From Streptomyces fragilis (lineage in GTDB: Bacteria; Actinomycetota; Actinomycetes; Streptomycetales; Streptomycetaceae), in the NCBI RefSeq assembly GCF_003112515.1, contig NZ_BEVZ01000012.1, positions 37,200 to 101,199 of the forward strand: a stretch of 64,000 nucleotides of DNA. The letters are read 5' to 3'. Shown here in pieces: positions 1-8,378 of this stretch. Numbering within the stretch: position 1 is the first letter of the stretch; each line of letters opens with the position of its first letter. Both the position numbers and the translations under genes were made by a program. The notes under the pieces are model-generated. The model was not told the origin of the DNA. It made no database searches and worked only from the letters and a program-made list of their open reading frames with translations.

Positions 1-543
1 GCTGCCGATCGCGACCGCCAGGGCGTCCACCCCGCACTCGGCCACGAACGCGCGGGCCTCGACGGGGTCGGTGCGGGCTCCGGGCGCGTGGGCGTCCAGA
101 GCGGGCGCGCCCTCCTTGCCGCCGACCTCACCCAGCTCGGCTTCGACCCACAGTCCCCGGGCGTGGGCGAGGCGGGCCGCCTCGCGGGTGGCGGCGACGT
201 TCGCGGCGTGCGGGAGCCGGGAGGCGTCGTACATCACGGAGCTGAACCCGGCGTCCGCCGCCTGCCGCAGCAGGTCGTCGTCGGTGACGTGGTCGAGGTG
301 CAGCCCCACCGGCACCCGGGCGGCGGCGGCCGCCGCGGCGGCGGCCCGGGCCAGCGGCAGCAGCCGTCCGCCGTGGAAGGCCACCGCGTTCTCGCTGACC
401 TGGACGATCACCGGCGAGCCGGCCCGTTCGGCTCCCTCGACCACCGCCTCGACGTGTTCCAGGGTGATGACGTTGAAGGCGGCCACGGCCCGGCGGGCGG
501 CGGCGGCCTCCGTGACCAGGTCACCTGCGGGTACCAGGGGCAC
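1..543 (-). CDS. Class II fructose/tagatose-bisphosphate aldolase family protein (partial, C-terminus beyond window)
   Basis: The reading frame runs off the left edge, so only the N-terminal 181 residues are visible. They match class II (zinc) ketose-bisphosphate aldolases of the FbaA/KbaY/GatY family, which cleave fructose- or tagatose-1,6-bisphosphate to DHAP and glyceraldehyde-3-phosphate in the cytoplasm. Visible marks are the N-terminal AFNV segment, the LHLDH zinc/catalytic motif, the MYDAS loop and the AELGEVGG stretch. GTG at 543 is the start, with GGAGAGC just upstream. It lies about 100 bp downstream of the SIS-domain isomerase gene on the same strand. That arrangement resembles amino-sugar (GalNAc/galactosamine) loci where AgaS and a tagatose-bisphosphate aldolase are paired. 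Substrate choice between fructose and tagatose derivatives cannot be decided from this fragment. Confidence 0.88.
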   Translation of the reverse strand, partial: MPLVPAGDLVTEAAAARRAVAAFNVITLEHVEAVVEGAERAGSPVIVQVSENAVAFHGGRLLPLARAAAAAAAAARVPVGLHLDHVTDDDLLRQAADAGFSSVMYDASRLPHAANVAATREAARLAHARGLWVEAELGEVGGKEGAPALDAHAPGARTDPVEARAFVAECGVDALAVAIGS

Positions 544-598
544 GGCTCTCCTTACGGACGGCGAGGCGGGTGTGCGGCCGGGGAGTTCAGGCGGTGCG

Positions 599-652
599 TG
601 GAGCCGGGACGCTCACGCGGGGGTGTGGAGCCGGAGCGCTCACGCGGGTGCG
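599..652. repeat. Two-copy 27-bp tandem repeat over the 3' end of the SIS gene
   Basis: Two near-identical 27-bp units begin with TGGAGCCGG at 599 and 626 and share CGCTCACGCGGG. The unit nearer the gene contains the stop codon of the SIS isomerase (stop at 640-642), so the last codons and stop have been duplicated downstream. Confidence 0.75.
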
Positions 653-1533
653 TCGGCGAGGATCACCGAGCGGGTGAGGTGGCGCGGGCTGTCGGGGTCG
701 AGTCCGCGGGCGACGGCGACCGCGACGGCGAGTCGCTGGGCGCGGACCAGTTCGGCCAGCGGGTCGAGCCCGCCGTCCACCCAGAGCGCGCCGGTGCCGC
801 GTACCTGTTCGGCCAGGCCCGCCGGGGCCTCGCCGAGCATCCAGGTGGCGGTGGAGCGTGTGGAGACGCTGATGGGGCCGTGCCGGTACTCCATGGCCGG
901 GTACGCCTCGGTCCAGGAGAGCGACGCCTCACGCATCTTCAGCGCCGCCTCGTTGGCGAGGCCGACCGTCCATCCCCGGCCGAGGAACGTGAACTGCGAG
1001 CAGTCCACGAGCCCGTCGGGCAACGGCGTGGCGAGGGCGGTCCGCGCGTCGGTGACCGCCTCCGCGGTGTGCAGGCCGAGGTGGGCGCGCAGCAGGGTGA
1101 GCGCGGTGGTGGCGAACCGGGTCTGCACGACGGAGCGTTCGTCGGCGTACGCCAGGACGACGACCCGGTCGGCGGCCTCCATGACGGGTGTGTCGGGGTC
1201 GGCGGTGACGGCGGTGGTGGGCACGCCGTCGGCGCGCAGCCGGGTCAGCAGGTCGAGCACCTCGGTGGTGGTGCCGGAGCGGGTCAGGGTCAGGACGCGG
1301 TCGTAGCGGCGGCCGAGCGGGAACTCGGAGGCGGCGAAGGCGTCGGTCTCGCCCTGACCGGCCTGTTCGCGCAGGGCGGCGGCGGCCTGGGCCATGAACC
1401 AGGAGGTGCCGCAGCCCACGACCGCGACCCTCTCCCCCGGGGCCGGCAGCGCCGCCAAGTGGCCGGGGGCCTCGTCCGCCGCCCGCTGCCAGCACTCCGG
1501 CTGGGTGGTCAACTCGTCTTCGACATGGGTCAC
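640..1533 (-). CDS. SIS domain-containing protein (AgaS/GlmS-like sugar-phosphate isomerase)
   Basis: Encodes 297 residues with two SIS (sugar isomerase) domains, the fold used by GlmS, NagB-II and AgaS to isomerise or deaminate amino-sugar phosphates. Visible motifs are VVGCGTSWFMAQ in the first SIS domain, TLTRSGTTTEVLDLL (SGxTxE phosphosugar loop), FLGRGWTVGLANEAALKMREAS, and the EYRHGPIS segment near the C-terminus typical of GlmS/AgaS enzymes. There is no glutaminase domain, so this is not a complete GlmS. I chose GTG at 1533 because GGAGGG sits 8-9 nt upstream on the coding strand. The longer in-frame extension to 1575 has an unusual composition. Together with the aldolase downstream it suggests an amino-sugar (GalNAc/GlcNAc) catabolic pair acting in the cytosol. 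The exact reaction is inferred. Confidence 0.85.
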   Translation of the reverse strand: MTHVEDELTTQPECWQRAADEAPGHLAALPAPGERVAVVGCGTSWFMAQAAAALREQAGQGETDAFAASEFPLGRRYDRVLTLTRSGTTTEVLDLLTRLRADGVPTTAVTADPDTPVMEAADRVVVLAYADERSVVQTRFATTALTLLRAHLGLHTAEAVTDARTALATPLPDGLVDCSQFTFLGRGWTVGLANEAALKMREASLSWTEAYPAMEYRHGPISVSTRSTATWMLGEAPAGLAEQVRGTGALWVDGGLDPLAELVRAQRLAVAVAVARGLDPDSPRHLTRSVILADAPA

Positions 1534-1625
1534 TTGCGCATCCCTCCACGGCGAGGCACGTAACGGGCGAGGCACGTAATGGCTGCACCTTACAGCCGAT
1601 CCTCCGGCAGACTCAGGGGATGGAC

Positions 1626-2372
1626 ATGAGCATTGCGGATCACGTCGAATTCCTGCGCGGGGAGGGCGAGTCGCTGGCGGCGGCCGCGAAGGAGGCGGGG
1701 ACGGACGCCCCGGTGCCGACCTGTCCGGGGTGGCGGGTGCGGGACCTGGTCCGCCACACGGGGGCGGTGCACCGGTGGGCGACGGCCTTCGTGGCCCTCG
1801 GCCTCACCTCGCCCCGGCGGATCGAGGACGCTCCGGAGCTGGACGGCGCGGAGCTGCTCGCCTGGTTCGCGGACGGGCACGCCGAGTTGACGCGGACCCT
1901 CGCCTCCGCCGATCCGGCGACCGACTGCTGGCACTTCCTGCGGGCGCCTTCACCGCTGGCGTTCTGGGCACGCCGTCAGGCCCACGAGACCGCGGTGCAC
2001 CGGATGGACGCCGAGGCCGCGCGGGGCCTCGAACCGACGCCGGTGGCCACGGAGTTCGCCGTGGACGGGATCGACGAGCTGCTGTGCGGCTTCCTCGCCC
2101 GGCGTTCCAGCCGGGTGCGTTCGCCCGAGCCGAGGCTGCTGCGGGTGCGGGCCACCGACGTGGCGGACGCGGTGTGGACCCTGCACCTCTCGCAGGACCC
2201 GCCGGTGACCGTGCGGGGCACGGACGGCGCGGTGGCCACCGACCCCGACTGCGAACTGTCCGGCACGGCCGCGGAGTTGTACCCCGCCCTGTGGAACCGT
2301 GCGCCGATCCCCTCGGTGACGGGCGACGCGGCGACGGCTGCGCTGTGGCGGGAGACCGCCCGGGTGGGGTGA
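1626..2372 (+). CDS. Maleylpyruvate isomerase family mycothiol-dependent enzyme
   Basis: About 248 residues of the DinB/MDMPI superfamily. The N-terminal four-helix part carries the family signature PTCPGWRVRDLVRHTGAVHRW (residues about 35-55); its conserved histidines bind the metal in characterised mycothiol-dependent enzymes. A C-terminal MDMPI-C/SCP2-like half follows, including the AHETAVHRMDAE segment. Characterised members use mycothiol, the actinobacterial thiol, to isomerise maleylpyruvate or conjugate electrophiles. Most Streptomyces paralogues have no known substrate. ATG at 1626 is preferred over ATG at 1620 because AGGGG at 1615-1619 is then correctly spaced. The gene is divergent from the SIS gene across a short gap. 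No ring-cleavage gene neighbours it, so a role in gentisate degradation is not supported. Confidence 0.88.
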   Translation: MSIADHVEFLRGEGESLAAAAKEAGTDAPVPTCPGWRVRDLVRHTGAVHRWATAFVALGLTSPRRIEDAPELDGAELLAWFADGHAELTRTLASADPATDCWHFLRAPSPLAFWARRQAHETAVHRMDAEAARGLEPTPVATEFAVDGIDELLCGFLARRSSRVRSPEPRLLRVRATDVADAVWTLHLSQDPPVTVRGTDGAVATDPDCELSGTAAELYPALWNRAPIPSVTGDAATAALWRETARVG

Positions 2373-2651
2373 CGTCGGACCCCCGCCCGCTCCCCGTCCC
2401 GGGCTCTCCGCACCGCCGGCGGTAGCGGCTCTCGCACGGCGGTCACGCTCGTGCACTCGACGCCCACGCCGCCCGTACCGGCTCGCGCGGGCACGTCCTC
2501 ACGGACGGGCCGCCACCCGACCGTGCCGATCGCACCGCGCCGCGCCGGGCAGTGCTGCACCGCGCCGTGCCCCACCGTGCCGCGAGGGGCCGCGCCGCGA
2601 AGGGCCGCGCCGCGCCGCCGCGTGCCGCGCCGTGCCGTGCGGACCGGCCTT

Positions 2652-3374
2652 TCACGCGTCCGGGGTGGCCCCCGGGAACGCGATGCCCGTCTCGTGGGCG
2701 AGGCGGGCGGCCGCGTGGCGGAAGAAGGCGGCGCGGTCCTCGACCACCCGGTGGAACTGGCCGAAGAGTTCGAAACCGATCAGGCCGAACAGCTCCGCCC
2801 AGGCGGCGACCAGCGCGACGGTGGTCTCCGGGGGCAGGTCGGGCGCCAGGTCGGCGGTCATCCGCACCGCCTCGGGGCGCAGCCCTTCGGGCAGAGGAGT
2901 GCGGGAGAGCCCGGCGGGACCGCGGTGGGCGTCGCGGGTGATGCCGATCAACAGCAGCCCCACCCGCGCCGCGGCGGGCACGGTGGTCTGGGGCGCCTGG
3001 TACCCCGGGACGGGGGTGCCGTAGATGAGGGCGTACTCGTGCGGGTGGGCCAGCGCCCACCCGCGCACCGCCTCGCAGACCGCGACCCAGCGGTCGACGG
3101 GTGCCGCACCCGGGGCGGCGGCCGCCTTCGCCTCGGCGGCCTCCGCGGCGGCGCCGAGCGAGTCGTAGGCGTCGATGATCAGGGCGGTGAGGAGGTCGTC
3201 GCGGCTGGGGAAGTAGCGGTAGACGGCCGACGACGCCATGCCCAGTTCCCGGGCCACCGCGCGCAGGGAGAGCTTGGCCGCCCCCTCGTCGGCGAGCCGG
3301 CGCCGCGCCTCGTCCTTGATCGCCGCGGTGATCTCCCGTCGGGCACGGGCCCGGACTCCCTCTGTCGCGCTCAT
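2652..3374 (-). CDS. TetR/AcrR family regulator with WHG-type C-terminal domain
   Basis: A 240-residue one-component repressor. The N-terminal TetR helix-turn-helix spans about residues 10-55 (AIKDEARRRLADEGAAKLSL, then RAVARELGMASSAVYRYFPSRDDLL). The C-terminal ligand-binding region resembles the TetR_C/WHG group. ATG at 3374 is chosen because it begins immediately before the HTH; the upstream in-frame extension would run through the operator region. It is divergent from the F420-dependent reductase gene at 3521, and the intervening 146 bp hold several copies of a GAGCnnnGCTC palindrome. Autoregulation plus control of the reductase is the natural inference. The inducer is unknown. Confidence 0.92.
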   Translation of the reverse strand: MSATEGVRARARREITAAIKDEARRRLADEGAAKLSLRAVARELGMASSAVYRYFPSRDDLLTALIIDAYDSLGAAAEAAEAKAAAAPGAAPVDRWVAVCEAVRGWALAHPHEYALIYGTPVPGYQAPQTTVPAAARVGLLLIGITRDAHRGPAGLSRTPLPEGLRPEAVRMTADLAPDLPPETTVALVAAWAELFGLIGFELFGQFHRVVEDRAAFFRHAAARLAHETGIAFPGATPDA

Positions 3375-3397
3375 GATGCGAGTGTGGCACAGAACGA

Positions 3398-3499
3398 GAG
3401 CGGTGCACACAATCCCGAGCACCGCTCCGAAACACGAGCACTGCTCTTGCTTTTCGACGCCGACAGCGCGCACACTGCTCTCAACCGAGAGCACCGCTC
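3398..3499. promoter_or_regulatory. Array of five TetR-type operator-like palindromes
   Basis: Copies of an 11-bp core GAGCnnnGCTC lie at 3398-3408 (imperfect), 3417-3427, 3436-3446, 3470-3480 (one degenerate arm) and 3489-3499. The last extends to a perfect 7-3-7 palindrome at 3486-3502. Start-to-start spacing is 19, 19, 34 and 19 bp. A possible promoter for the reductase (TTGCTT at 3447-3452, CACACT at 3471-3476, 18-bp spacer) is embedded in the array. The sites cover the divergent promoter region between the TetR gene and its neighbour, so repressor binding would be expected to silence both. Confidence 0.72.
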
Positions 3500-3520
3500 T
3501 CGCTTCTCCGAGGGGTTCTC

Positions 3521-4039
3521 ATGCGCAGCGACGACCAGCAGCCCACGCCCGGCACCACCCCGACCACACCCCCCACACCCGCACCCGCACCCACTACCCC
3601 CTACTACTTCAAGGCCGGCCCCGTCGCCTCCCGCTTCAACGCGGTGGTGGGCTGGCTCGCCCGGCACGGCGTGAGTCTGATGGGCAGCGCGGAGCTCTCG
3701 GTGCGCGGCCGCAAGAGCGGCGCCATGCAGCGCATCCCGGTGAATCCCTACCGGCACGACGGCGAGCAGTACCTGGTCTCCGCCCGCGGGCACTCCCAGT
3801 GGGTGCGCAACATGCGCGTGGCCGGCGGCGGCGAACTGCGGGTCGGGCGCAAGGTCCGCCGCTTCACCGCCGCCGAGCTGCCCGACGACCAGAAGGTCGC
3901 CGTGCTGCGCGGCTACCTGGACAAGTGGGGCTGGGAGGTCAACCAGTACTTCCAGGGCGTCACCGCGGCCTCGTCCGACGAGGAACTGGCAGCCGCGGCC
4001 GCCGACCACCCGGTCTTCCGGATCACGATCACCGCCTGA
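3521..4039 (+). CDS. Nitroreductase/quinone reductase family, F420(H2)-dependent (DUF385/Ddn-like)
   Basis: A 172-residue protein of the flavin/deazaflavin oxidoreductase-A family, relatives of mycobacterial Ddn that transfer hydride from F420H2 to quinones or nitro compounds. After a proline/threonine-rich leader (residues 5-27) come the family motifs: KAGPVASRFNAVVGWLARHG, the SVRGRKSGAMQRIPVNP phosphate-binding region, YRHDGEQYLVSARGHSQWVRN, and the C-terminal HPVFRI. GAGGGG lies 6-7 nt before ATG 3521. The gene is divergent from a TetR gene and preceded by its putative operators, so it probably responds to an electrophilic or quinone-like ligand (inference). The long PT-rich leader is atypical and could instead mark a later start, but no better ribosome site is seen. 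Confidence 0.88.
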   Translation: MRSDDQQPTPGTTPTTPPTPAPAPTTPYYFKAGPVASRFNAVVGWLARHGVSLMGSAELSVRGRKSGAMQRIPVNPYRHDGEQYLVSARGHSQWVRNMRVAGGGELRVGRKVRRFTAAELPDDQKVAVLRGYLDKWGWEVNQYFQGVTAASSDEELAAAAADHPVFRITITA

Positions 4040-4166
4040 GGCCTCCTGCCGGCCCCTCGGCCACGCGCCCGGCCCCTCAGCCATGCGCCCGGCTCCTCGG
4101 CGTTGAGCCCGGCACTCGGCCCTGAGCCCGGTCGCCCGGACCGGAACCGGAACCCGGGCGCGCGGT

Positions 4167-5435
4167 CTACCGCTCCAGCCGCAGGAGCGCCCGCTGCGCC
4201 ATCGGGTGGGTGCGGACGAGTTCGGCCAGGGTGGTCGCCCCGCGCGTGATGTCGGCGAACGCCCGCCATGCGGGCCGGAACCCGACGATCGCGGCGTGGA
4301 ACAGCCCCGGCCGGCGTTCGAAGAGGGCCAGCATCTTCCGGCCGACGCTCATCTCGACGCCCAGCCCGGCCTTGACCGCGAAGGCGTAGTTGAGCGACTC
4401 GCGCCGCACGTCCACCGCGTCGGCGGCCTCGGCGATCCGCACCGCCCACTCGCCGGCCAGCCGCCCGGACCGCAGGGCGTAGGAGATGCCCTCACGCGTC
4501 CACGGCTCCAGCAGGCCCGCCGCGTCGCCGCAGACCAGCACCCGGCCCCGGGAGAGCGGGGAGTCGTCGGTGCGGCAACGCGTCAGGTGACCGGAGGAGA
4601 TGGCGGGCTCGAAGCCCGCCAGGCCGAGCCGGCCGATGAACTGCTCGAGGTACCGCTTGGTCGCCGCGCCGTCCCCCCGCGCGGAGATCACCCCGACGGT
4701 GAGGGTGTCGCCCTTGGGGAACACCCAGCCGTAACTGCCGGGCAGCGGGCCCCAGTCGATCAGGACGCGTCCCCGCCAGTCCTCGGCGACCGTCTCCGGC
4801 ACCGGGATCTCGGCCTCCAGGCCGAGGTCCACCTGCCCGAACTTGACGCCGACGTGGGCGCCCGTGCGGCCGGCGCTGCCGTCGGCGCCGACGACCGCGC
4901 GGGCCAGCACCGTCTCGCCGCCCTGCAGCACCACGGCCACCGTTCGGCGGTCGGGCACCGTCGGCCCGTGCTGCTCTATGCGGGAGACCGTGACTCCGGT
5001 GCGCAGCTCGGCACCGGCCTTCTGCGCGCTCTCCACGAGCGCGTGGTCGAACCCGGGGCGGTTGACGAGCCCGAAGAGCATCCGGCGGGAGCGCCGGGTG
5101 CGGGTGCGGCGGCCCTCGTGCGAGAACGTCACCGCGTGCACGCGGTCCTCGAAGGGGACCTCGAAGCCGGGCGGCAGGGCGTCCCGGGAGGGGCCGATGA
5201 TGCCGCCGCCGCAGGTCTTGTAGCGCGGCAGCTCCGCCTTCTCCAGCAGCAGCACGCGCCGCCCGGCGACCGCCGCCGCGTAGGCCGCGGACGCTCCGGC
5301 CGGGCCGGCGCCCACCACGACCACGTCCCAGACGCGGTCCTGGCCTCCGTGCCGTCCGGTCAGGTCCTCGGAGCCCGCGGGCTCCGCCGGTTCCGACGCG
5401 GGGCTTCCGCCGTTCTCACCGTTCTCGCCGCTCAC
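4167..5435 (-). CDS. Geranylgeranyl reductase family FAD-dependent oxidoreductase
   Basis: About 422 residues. A Rossmann dinucleotide-binding motif (VVVVGAGPAGASAAYAAA) lies near residue 40, followed by the LLLEKAELPRYKTCGGG segment typical of ChlP/digeranylgeranylglycerophospholipid reductases, a GADGSAGRTG motif and the VCGDAAGLLEPWTREGISYAL FAD-binding motif. Such enzymes saturate prenyl chains of lipids, menaquinone tails or terpenoid precursors. In actinobacteria MenJ-type members partly reduce the menaquinone isoprenyl chain. The start is uncertain: GTG at 5435 gives a short acidic leader, whereas the open frame continues further upstream with atypical composition. It is convergent with the F420-reductase gene and divergent from the M20 peptidase. 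No prenyl transferase lies beside it, so the substrate is unassigned. Confidence 0.87.
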   Translation of the reverse strand: MSGENGENGGSPASEPAEPAGSEDLTGRHGGQDRVWDVVVVGAGPAGASAAYAAAVAGRRVLLLEKAELPRYKTCGGGIIGPSRDALPPGFEVPFEDRVHAVTFSHEGRRTRTRRSRRMLFGLVNRPGFDHALVESAQKAGAELRTGVTVSRIEQHGPTVPDRRTVAVVLQGGETVLARAVVGADGSAGRTGAHVGVKFGQVDLGLEAEIPVPETVAEDWRGRVLIDWGPLPGSYGWVFPKGDTLTVGVISARGDGAATKRYLEQFIGRLGLAGFEPAISSGHLTRCRTDDSPLSRGRVLVCGDAAGLLEPWTREGISYALRSGRLAGEWAVRIAEAADAVDVRRESLNYAFAVKAGLGVEMSVGRKMLALFERRPGLFHAAIVGFRPAWRAFADITRGATTLAELVRTHPMAQRALLRLER

Positions 5436-5670
5436 GATCGCCAACCGCTCCCGATCACCAGTCAGATGCCTGCCGCACTGTCCAGAGCATCCTACGGCTG
5501 CGATCGCCGCAGGCCACTGTGGGAGTATCGACGACGCGGACCGGCGCCACTCGCGCCCGTCCGCCGCCTGCGAGGAACCGCCCGCCCGAGTGGACGGCGG
5601 CGCAGGGCCCGCCCGCCGGACCCGCGCGGACGGGTCGACGTGAGACCCGAGAGTTACGAGGAGCCCGCCC

Positions 5671-7026
5671 ATGTCGTCGAACCCGGTCGCCGCGACCGTC
5701 GCCTCGCTGATGCCGAGGGCGAAGGAGGAACTCGCGGAGCTGGTCGCCTTCAAGTCGGTCGCCGACTTCGAGCAGTTCCCCCGCAGCGAGAGCGAGGGCG
5801 CCGCGAACTGGGTGGCCGACGCGCTGCGCGCGGAGGGGTTCCAGGACGTCGCGCTGCTCGACACCCCCGACGGCACGCAGTCCGTCTACGGCTGCCTGCC
5901 CGGTCCCGAGGGCTCCCGGACCGTCCTGCTGTACGCCCACTACGACGTCCAGCCGCCGCTGGACGAGGCCGCCTGGGTCACCCCGCCGTTCGAGCTCACC
6001 GAGCGCGACGGCCGCTGGTACGGGCGGGGCGCGGCCGACTGCAAGGGCGGCGTGATCATGCATCTGCTGGCGCTGCGCGCGCTCAAGGCGAACGGCGGCG
6101 TGCCGGTCACCGTGAAGGTGATCGCCGAGGGTTCCGAGGAGCAGGGCACCGGCGGCCTCGAGCGGTACGCCGAGCAGCACCCCGAACTGCTGGCCGCGGA
6201 CGCCGTCGTGATCGGCGACTCGGGCAACTTCCGGGTGGGGCTGCCGACCGTGACGACGACCCTGCGCGGCATGACGCTGGTGCGCGTCCAGGTGGACACC
6301 CTGGAGGGCAACCTGCACTCCGGGCAGTTCGGCGGCGCGGCCCCGGACGCGCTGGCGGCGCTGGTCCGCGTGCTGGACTCGCTGCGCGCCGAGGACGGTT
6401 CGACGACCGTGGACGGCCTGGCCGGCGACGCGGTGTGGGACGGTCTCCAGTACGACGAGGAGCAGTTCCGCGCCGACGCGAAGGTACTGGACGGTGTCGG
6501 GCTGATCGGTTCGGGCACGGTCGCCGACCGCATCTGGGCGCGGCCGGCGGTCACCGTGCTGGGCATCGACTGCCCGCCGGTGGTCGGTGCGACGCCGTCG
6601 GTGCAGGCGAGCGCGCGGGCGCTGGTGAGCCTGCGGGTGCCGCCGGGCGTGGACGCCGGTGAGGCCGCGAAACTGCTGCAGGCCCACCTGGAGAGCCGCA
6701 CGCCGTGGGGCGCGCGGGTCGCCGTCGAGCGGATCGGGCAGGGCCAGCCGTTCCGGGCCGACGCCGGCAGCCCGGCGTACACGGCGATGGCACGGGCGAT
6801 GGCGGTGGCCTACCCGGGCCAGGAGATGCAGTTCGCCGGTCAGGGGGGTTCCATCCCGCTGTGCAACACGCTGGGAACGCTCTACCCGGAGGCGGAGATC
6901 CTGCTGATCGGCCTCAGCGAGCCGGAGGCGCAGATCCACGCGCCCAACGAGAGCGTCTCCCCCGAGGAGCTGGAGCGGCTGTCGGTCGCAGAGGCCCTCT
7001 TCCTGCGGGAGTACGCGGCCGGCTGA
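5671..7026 (+). CDS. M20 family dipeptidase / zinc peptidase
   Basis: A 451-residue M20/M25/M40 metallopeptidase of the dipeptidase (CNDP/PepV-like) type. Metal and catalytic motifs visible are YAHYDVQP (first His and catalytic Asp), GRGAADCKG (bridging Asp), AEGSEEQGTGG (general-base Glu pair) and the C-terminal NESV segment preceded by a conserved His (IHAPNE). A lid/dimerisation domain begins with the NLHSGQFGG motif. It should act as a cytosolic aminoacyl dipeptidase; there is no signal peptide. GAGGAG lies about 10 nt before ATG 5671. It ends 15 bp before a perfect 40-bp palindromic terminator shared with the convergent NUDIX gene. Confidence 0.93.
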   Translation: MSSNPVAATVASLMPRAKEELAELVAFKSVADFEQFPRSESEGAANWVADALRAEGFQDVALLDTPDGTQSVYGCLPGPEGSRTVLLYAHYDVQPPLDEAAWVTPPFELTERDGRWYGRGAADCKGGVIMHLLALRALKANGGVPVTVKVIAEGSEEQGTGGLERYAEQHPELLAADAVVIGDSGNFRVGLPTVTTTLRGMTLVRVQVDTLEGNLHSGQFGGAAPDALAALVRVLDSLRAEDGSTTVDGLAGDAVWDGLQYDEEQFRADAKVLDGVGLIGSGTVADRIWARPAVTVLGIDCPPVVGATPSVQASARALVSLRVPPGVDAGEAAKLLQAHLESRTPWGARVAVERIGQGQPFRADAGSPAYTAMARAMAVAYPGQEMQFAGQGGSIPLCNTLGTLYPEAEILLIGLSEPEAQIHAPNESVSPEELERLSVAEALFLREYAAG

Positions 7027-7040
7027 GCACGCGTCACCGG

Positions 7041-7080
7041 GCCGGACGGTTCCTCGCACCGGTGCGAGGAACCGTCCGGC
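7041..7080. terminator. Bidirectional terminator: perfect 40-bp palindrome
   Basis: Positions 7041-7060 and 7061-7080 are exact reverse complements (arms begin GCCGGACGG). The palindrome folds into a GC-rich stem with a minimal loop between the convergent M20 peptidase and kinase-NUDIX genes. No U-tract follows, as is usual in Streptomyces. Confidence 0.85.
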
Positions 7081-7149
7081 GCGGCGGCGGCCGGCCGAGC
7101 GCGACCGCGCACGGGGCCGGGCCGTCGCGGGAAGCGCCGCTCGCTCCGC

Positions 7150-8187
7150 TCACCCCACCGGCTCCCCCGCCTCCAGGTACACCGCCGCACCGCGTTCGCG
7201 GGCCCGCAGTGCCCAGTGGAGCCGGCGGAACCGCACCGGAGGCAGCAGGTCCGCCGCTTCCTGCTCGGTGACGAAGCGCCAGCCGCGCAGCTCGGGTCCG
7301 GGCAGCAGCACACGGCCGGCGTCGTCGCCGCGCAGGGTCCCTCCGTCGAAGAGGAAGCGCAGTCCGCCGTAGCCGGGGGGCTGCGGCGACTCCCAGTCGA
7401 CGACCAGCAGCCGGGGTTCGCCGGCCAGCCGCAGTCCGGTCTCCTCGGCCACCTCCCGCACACCGGCCTGCGCGGGCGCCTCGCCCCGCTCGACCACTCC
7501 CCCGGGGAACTCCCAGCCGGGCTTGTAGGTGGGGTCGACCAGCAGGAACCGGTCCTGCTCGTCGAAGAGCAGGACCCCGGAGGCGACGGTCTCGGCCCTG
7601 GGTTCGGGCGTCTGCACGATGTCGCAGGCGGCGGCCTCCCCGCTGCCCACCGCCCGGGCTATCCGTGCGGCGGTCTGCTGCGGGGTGAGCGCGCCGTTGT
7701 CCACCGGATGGGCGTCGGCGGCCAGCCAGGAGGCGAGCGCGGCCCGGTACGGCTCGACGTGGTCGTGGCGCCACTGCCGGACGCGCCGCTCGGTCTCCGG
7801 ACCCGCCGGGTCCTGGGCTTCCGTGATCCGCTGCCGAAGAATCGTTTCCGCCGGGGTGAGCACCACATGGCACACGGCTATCCGCCGGGCCGCGAGGCCT
7901 CCGAAGATCTCGTCCCGGTACTCCTGGCGCAGCAGGGTCATGGGAACGACCAGGGTGCCGCCGAGCTCCTGGAGCATGGCGGCCGCGGTGTCCACGACCA
8001 GCCGCCGCCAGATCGGCAGGTCCTGGTAGTCGTCGACCCCGGCGAGGTGCTTGGGCGGCAGCATGAACGTCAGCGCGCCCCCGACCACCTCGGGATCGAA
8101 GAGCGCGCTGCCGGGCAGCAGGTCCAGCAACTCCTTCGCGGTGCTGGACTTGCCCGAACCGAACGCGCCGTTGATCCAGACGATCAC
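7150..8187 (-). CDS. P-loop (AAA_33-like) kinase fused to a NUDIX hydrolase
   Basis: A 345-residue two-domain protein. The N-terminal half is an AAA_33/zeta-toxin-like P-loop NTPase: VIVWINGAFGSGKSSTA (Walker A, residues about 1-17) and an alpha/beta core to about residue 175. The C-terminal half, from about residue 190, is a NUDIX domain with an almost canonical box around GGVVERGEAPAQAGVREVAEETGL (GX5EX7REUXEEXGU). NUDIX enzymes hydrolyse nucleoside diphosphates linked to another moiety; the N-terminal domain may bind or phosphorylate a nucleotide. Start GTG 8187 is supported by GAGGGGG 5 nt upstream. This fusion is seen in Streptomyces, but I know of no assigned substrate. Confidence 0.9.
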   Translation of the reverse strand: MIVWINGAFGSGKSSTAKELLDLLPGSALFDPEVVGGALTFMLPPKHLAGVDDYQDLPIWRRLVVDTAAAMLQELGGTLVVPMTLLRQEYRDEIFGGLAARRIAVCHVVLTPAETILRQRITEAQDPAGPETERRVRQWRHDHVEPYRAALASWLAADAHPVDNGALTPQQTAARIARAVGSGEAAACDIVQTPEPRAETVASGVLLFDEQDRFLLVDPTYKPGWEFPGGVVERGEAPAQAGVREVAEETGLRLAGEPRLLVVDWESPQPPGYGGLRFLFDGGTLRGDDAGRVLLPGPELRGWRFVTEQEAADLLPPVRFRRLHWALRARERGAAVYLEAGEPVG

Positions 8188-8378
8188 AGTTCCCCCTCTT
8201 CCCCGGATCTTCGTCCTCTGCGGACGACTGTGACGTGCCCGCCCCACCCTGCACCGGAAACCAGCCGCAGTTGAGGGGGCAACGGGGGAGCACAGGGGAT
8301 CACGGTCCAGGCAGGCCGACGGACCGACCGGGCGGCGGACGTTCGGGACGCCGGGCAACGACCACGGACGTCAGCGGC

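Noticed and set aside
4206..6662. An 818-codon plus-strand frame
   Set aside because: It runs antisense to the geranylgeranyl reductase and out of frame with the dipeptidase. The composition is typical of a shadow frame.
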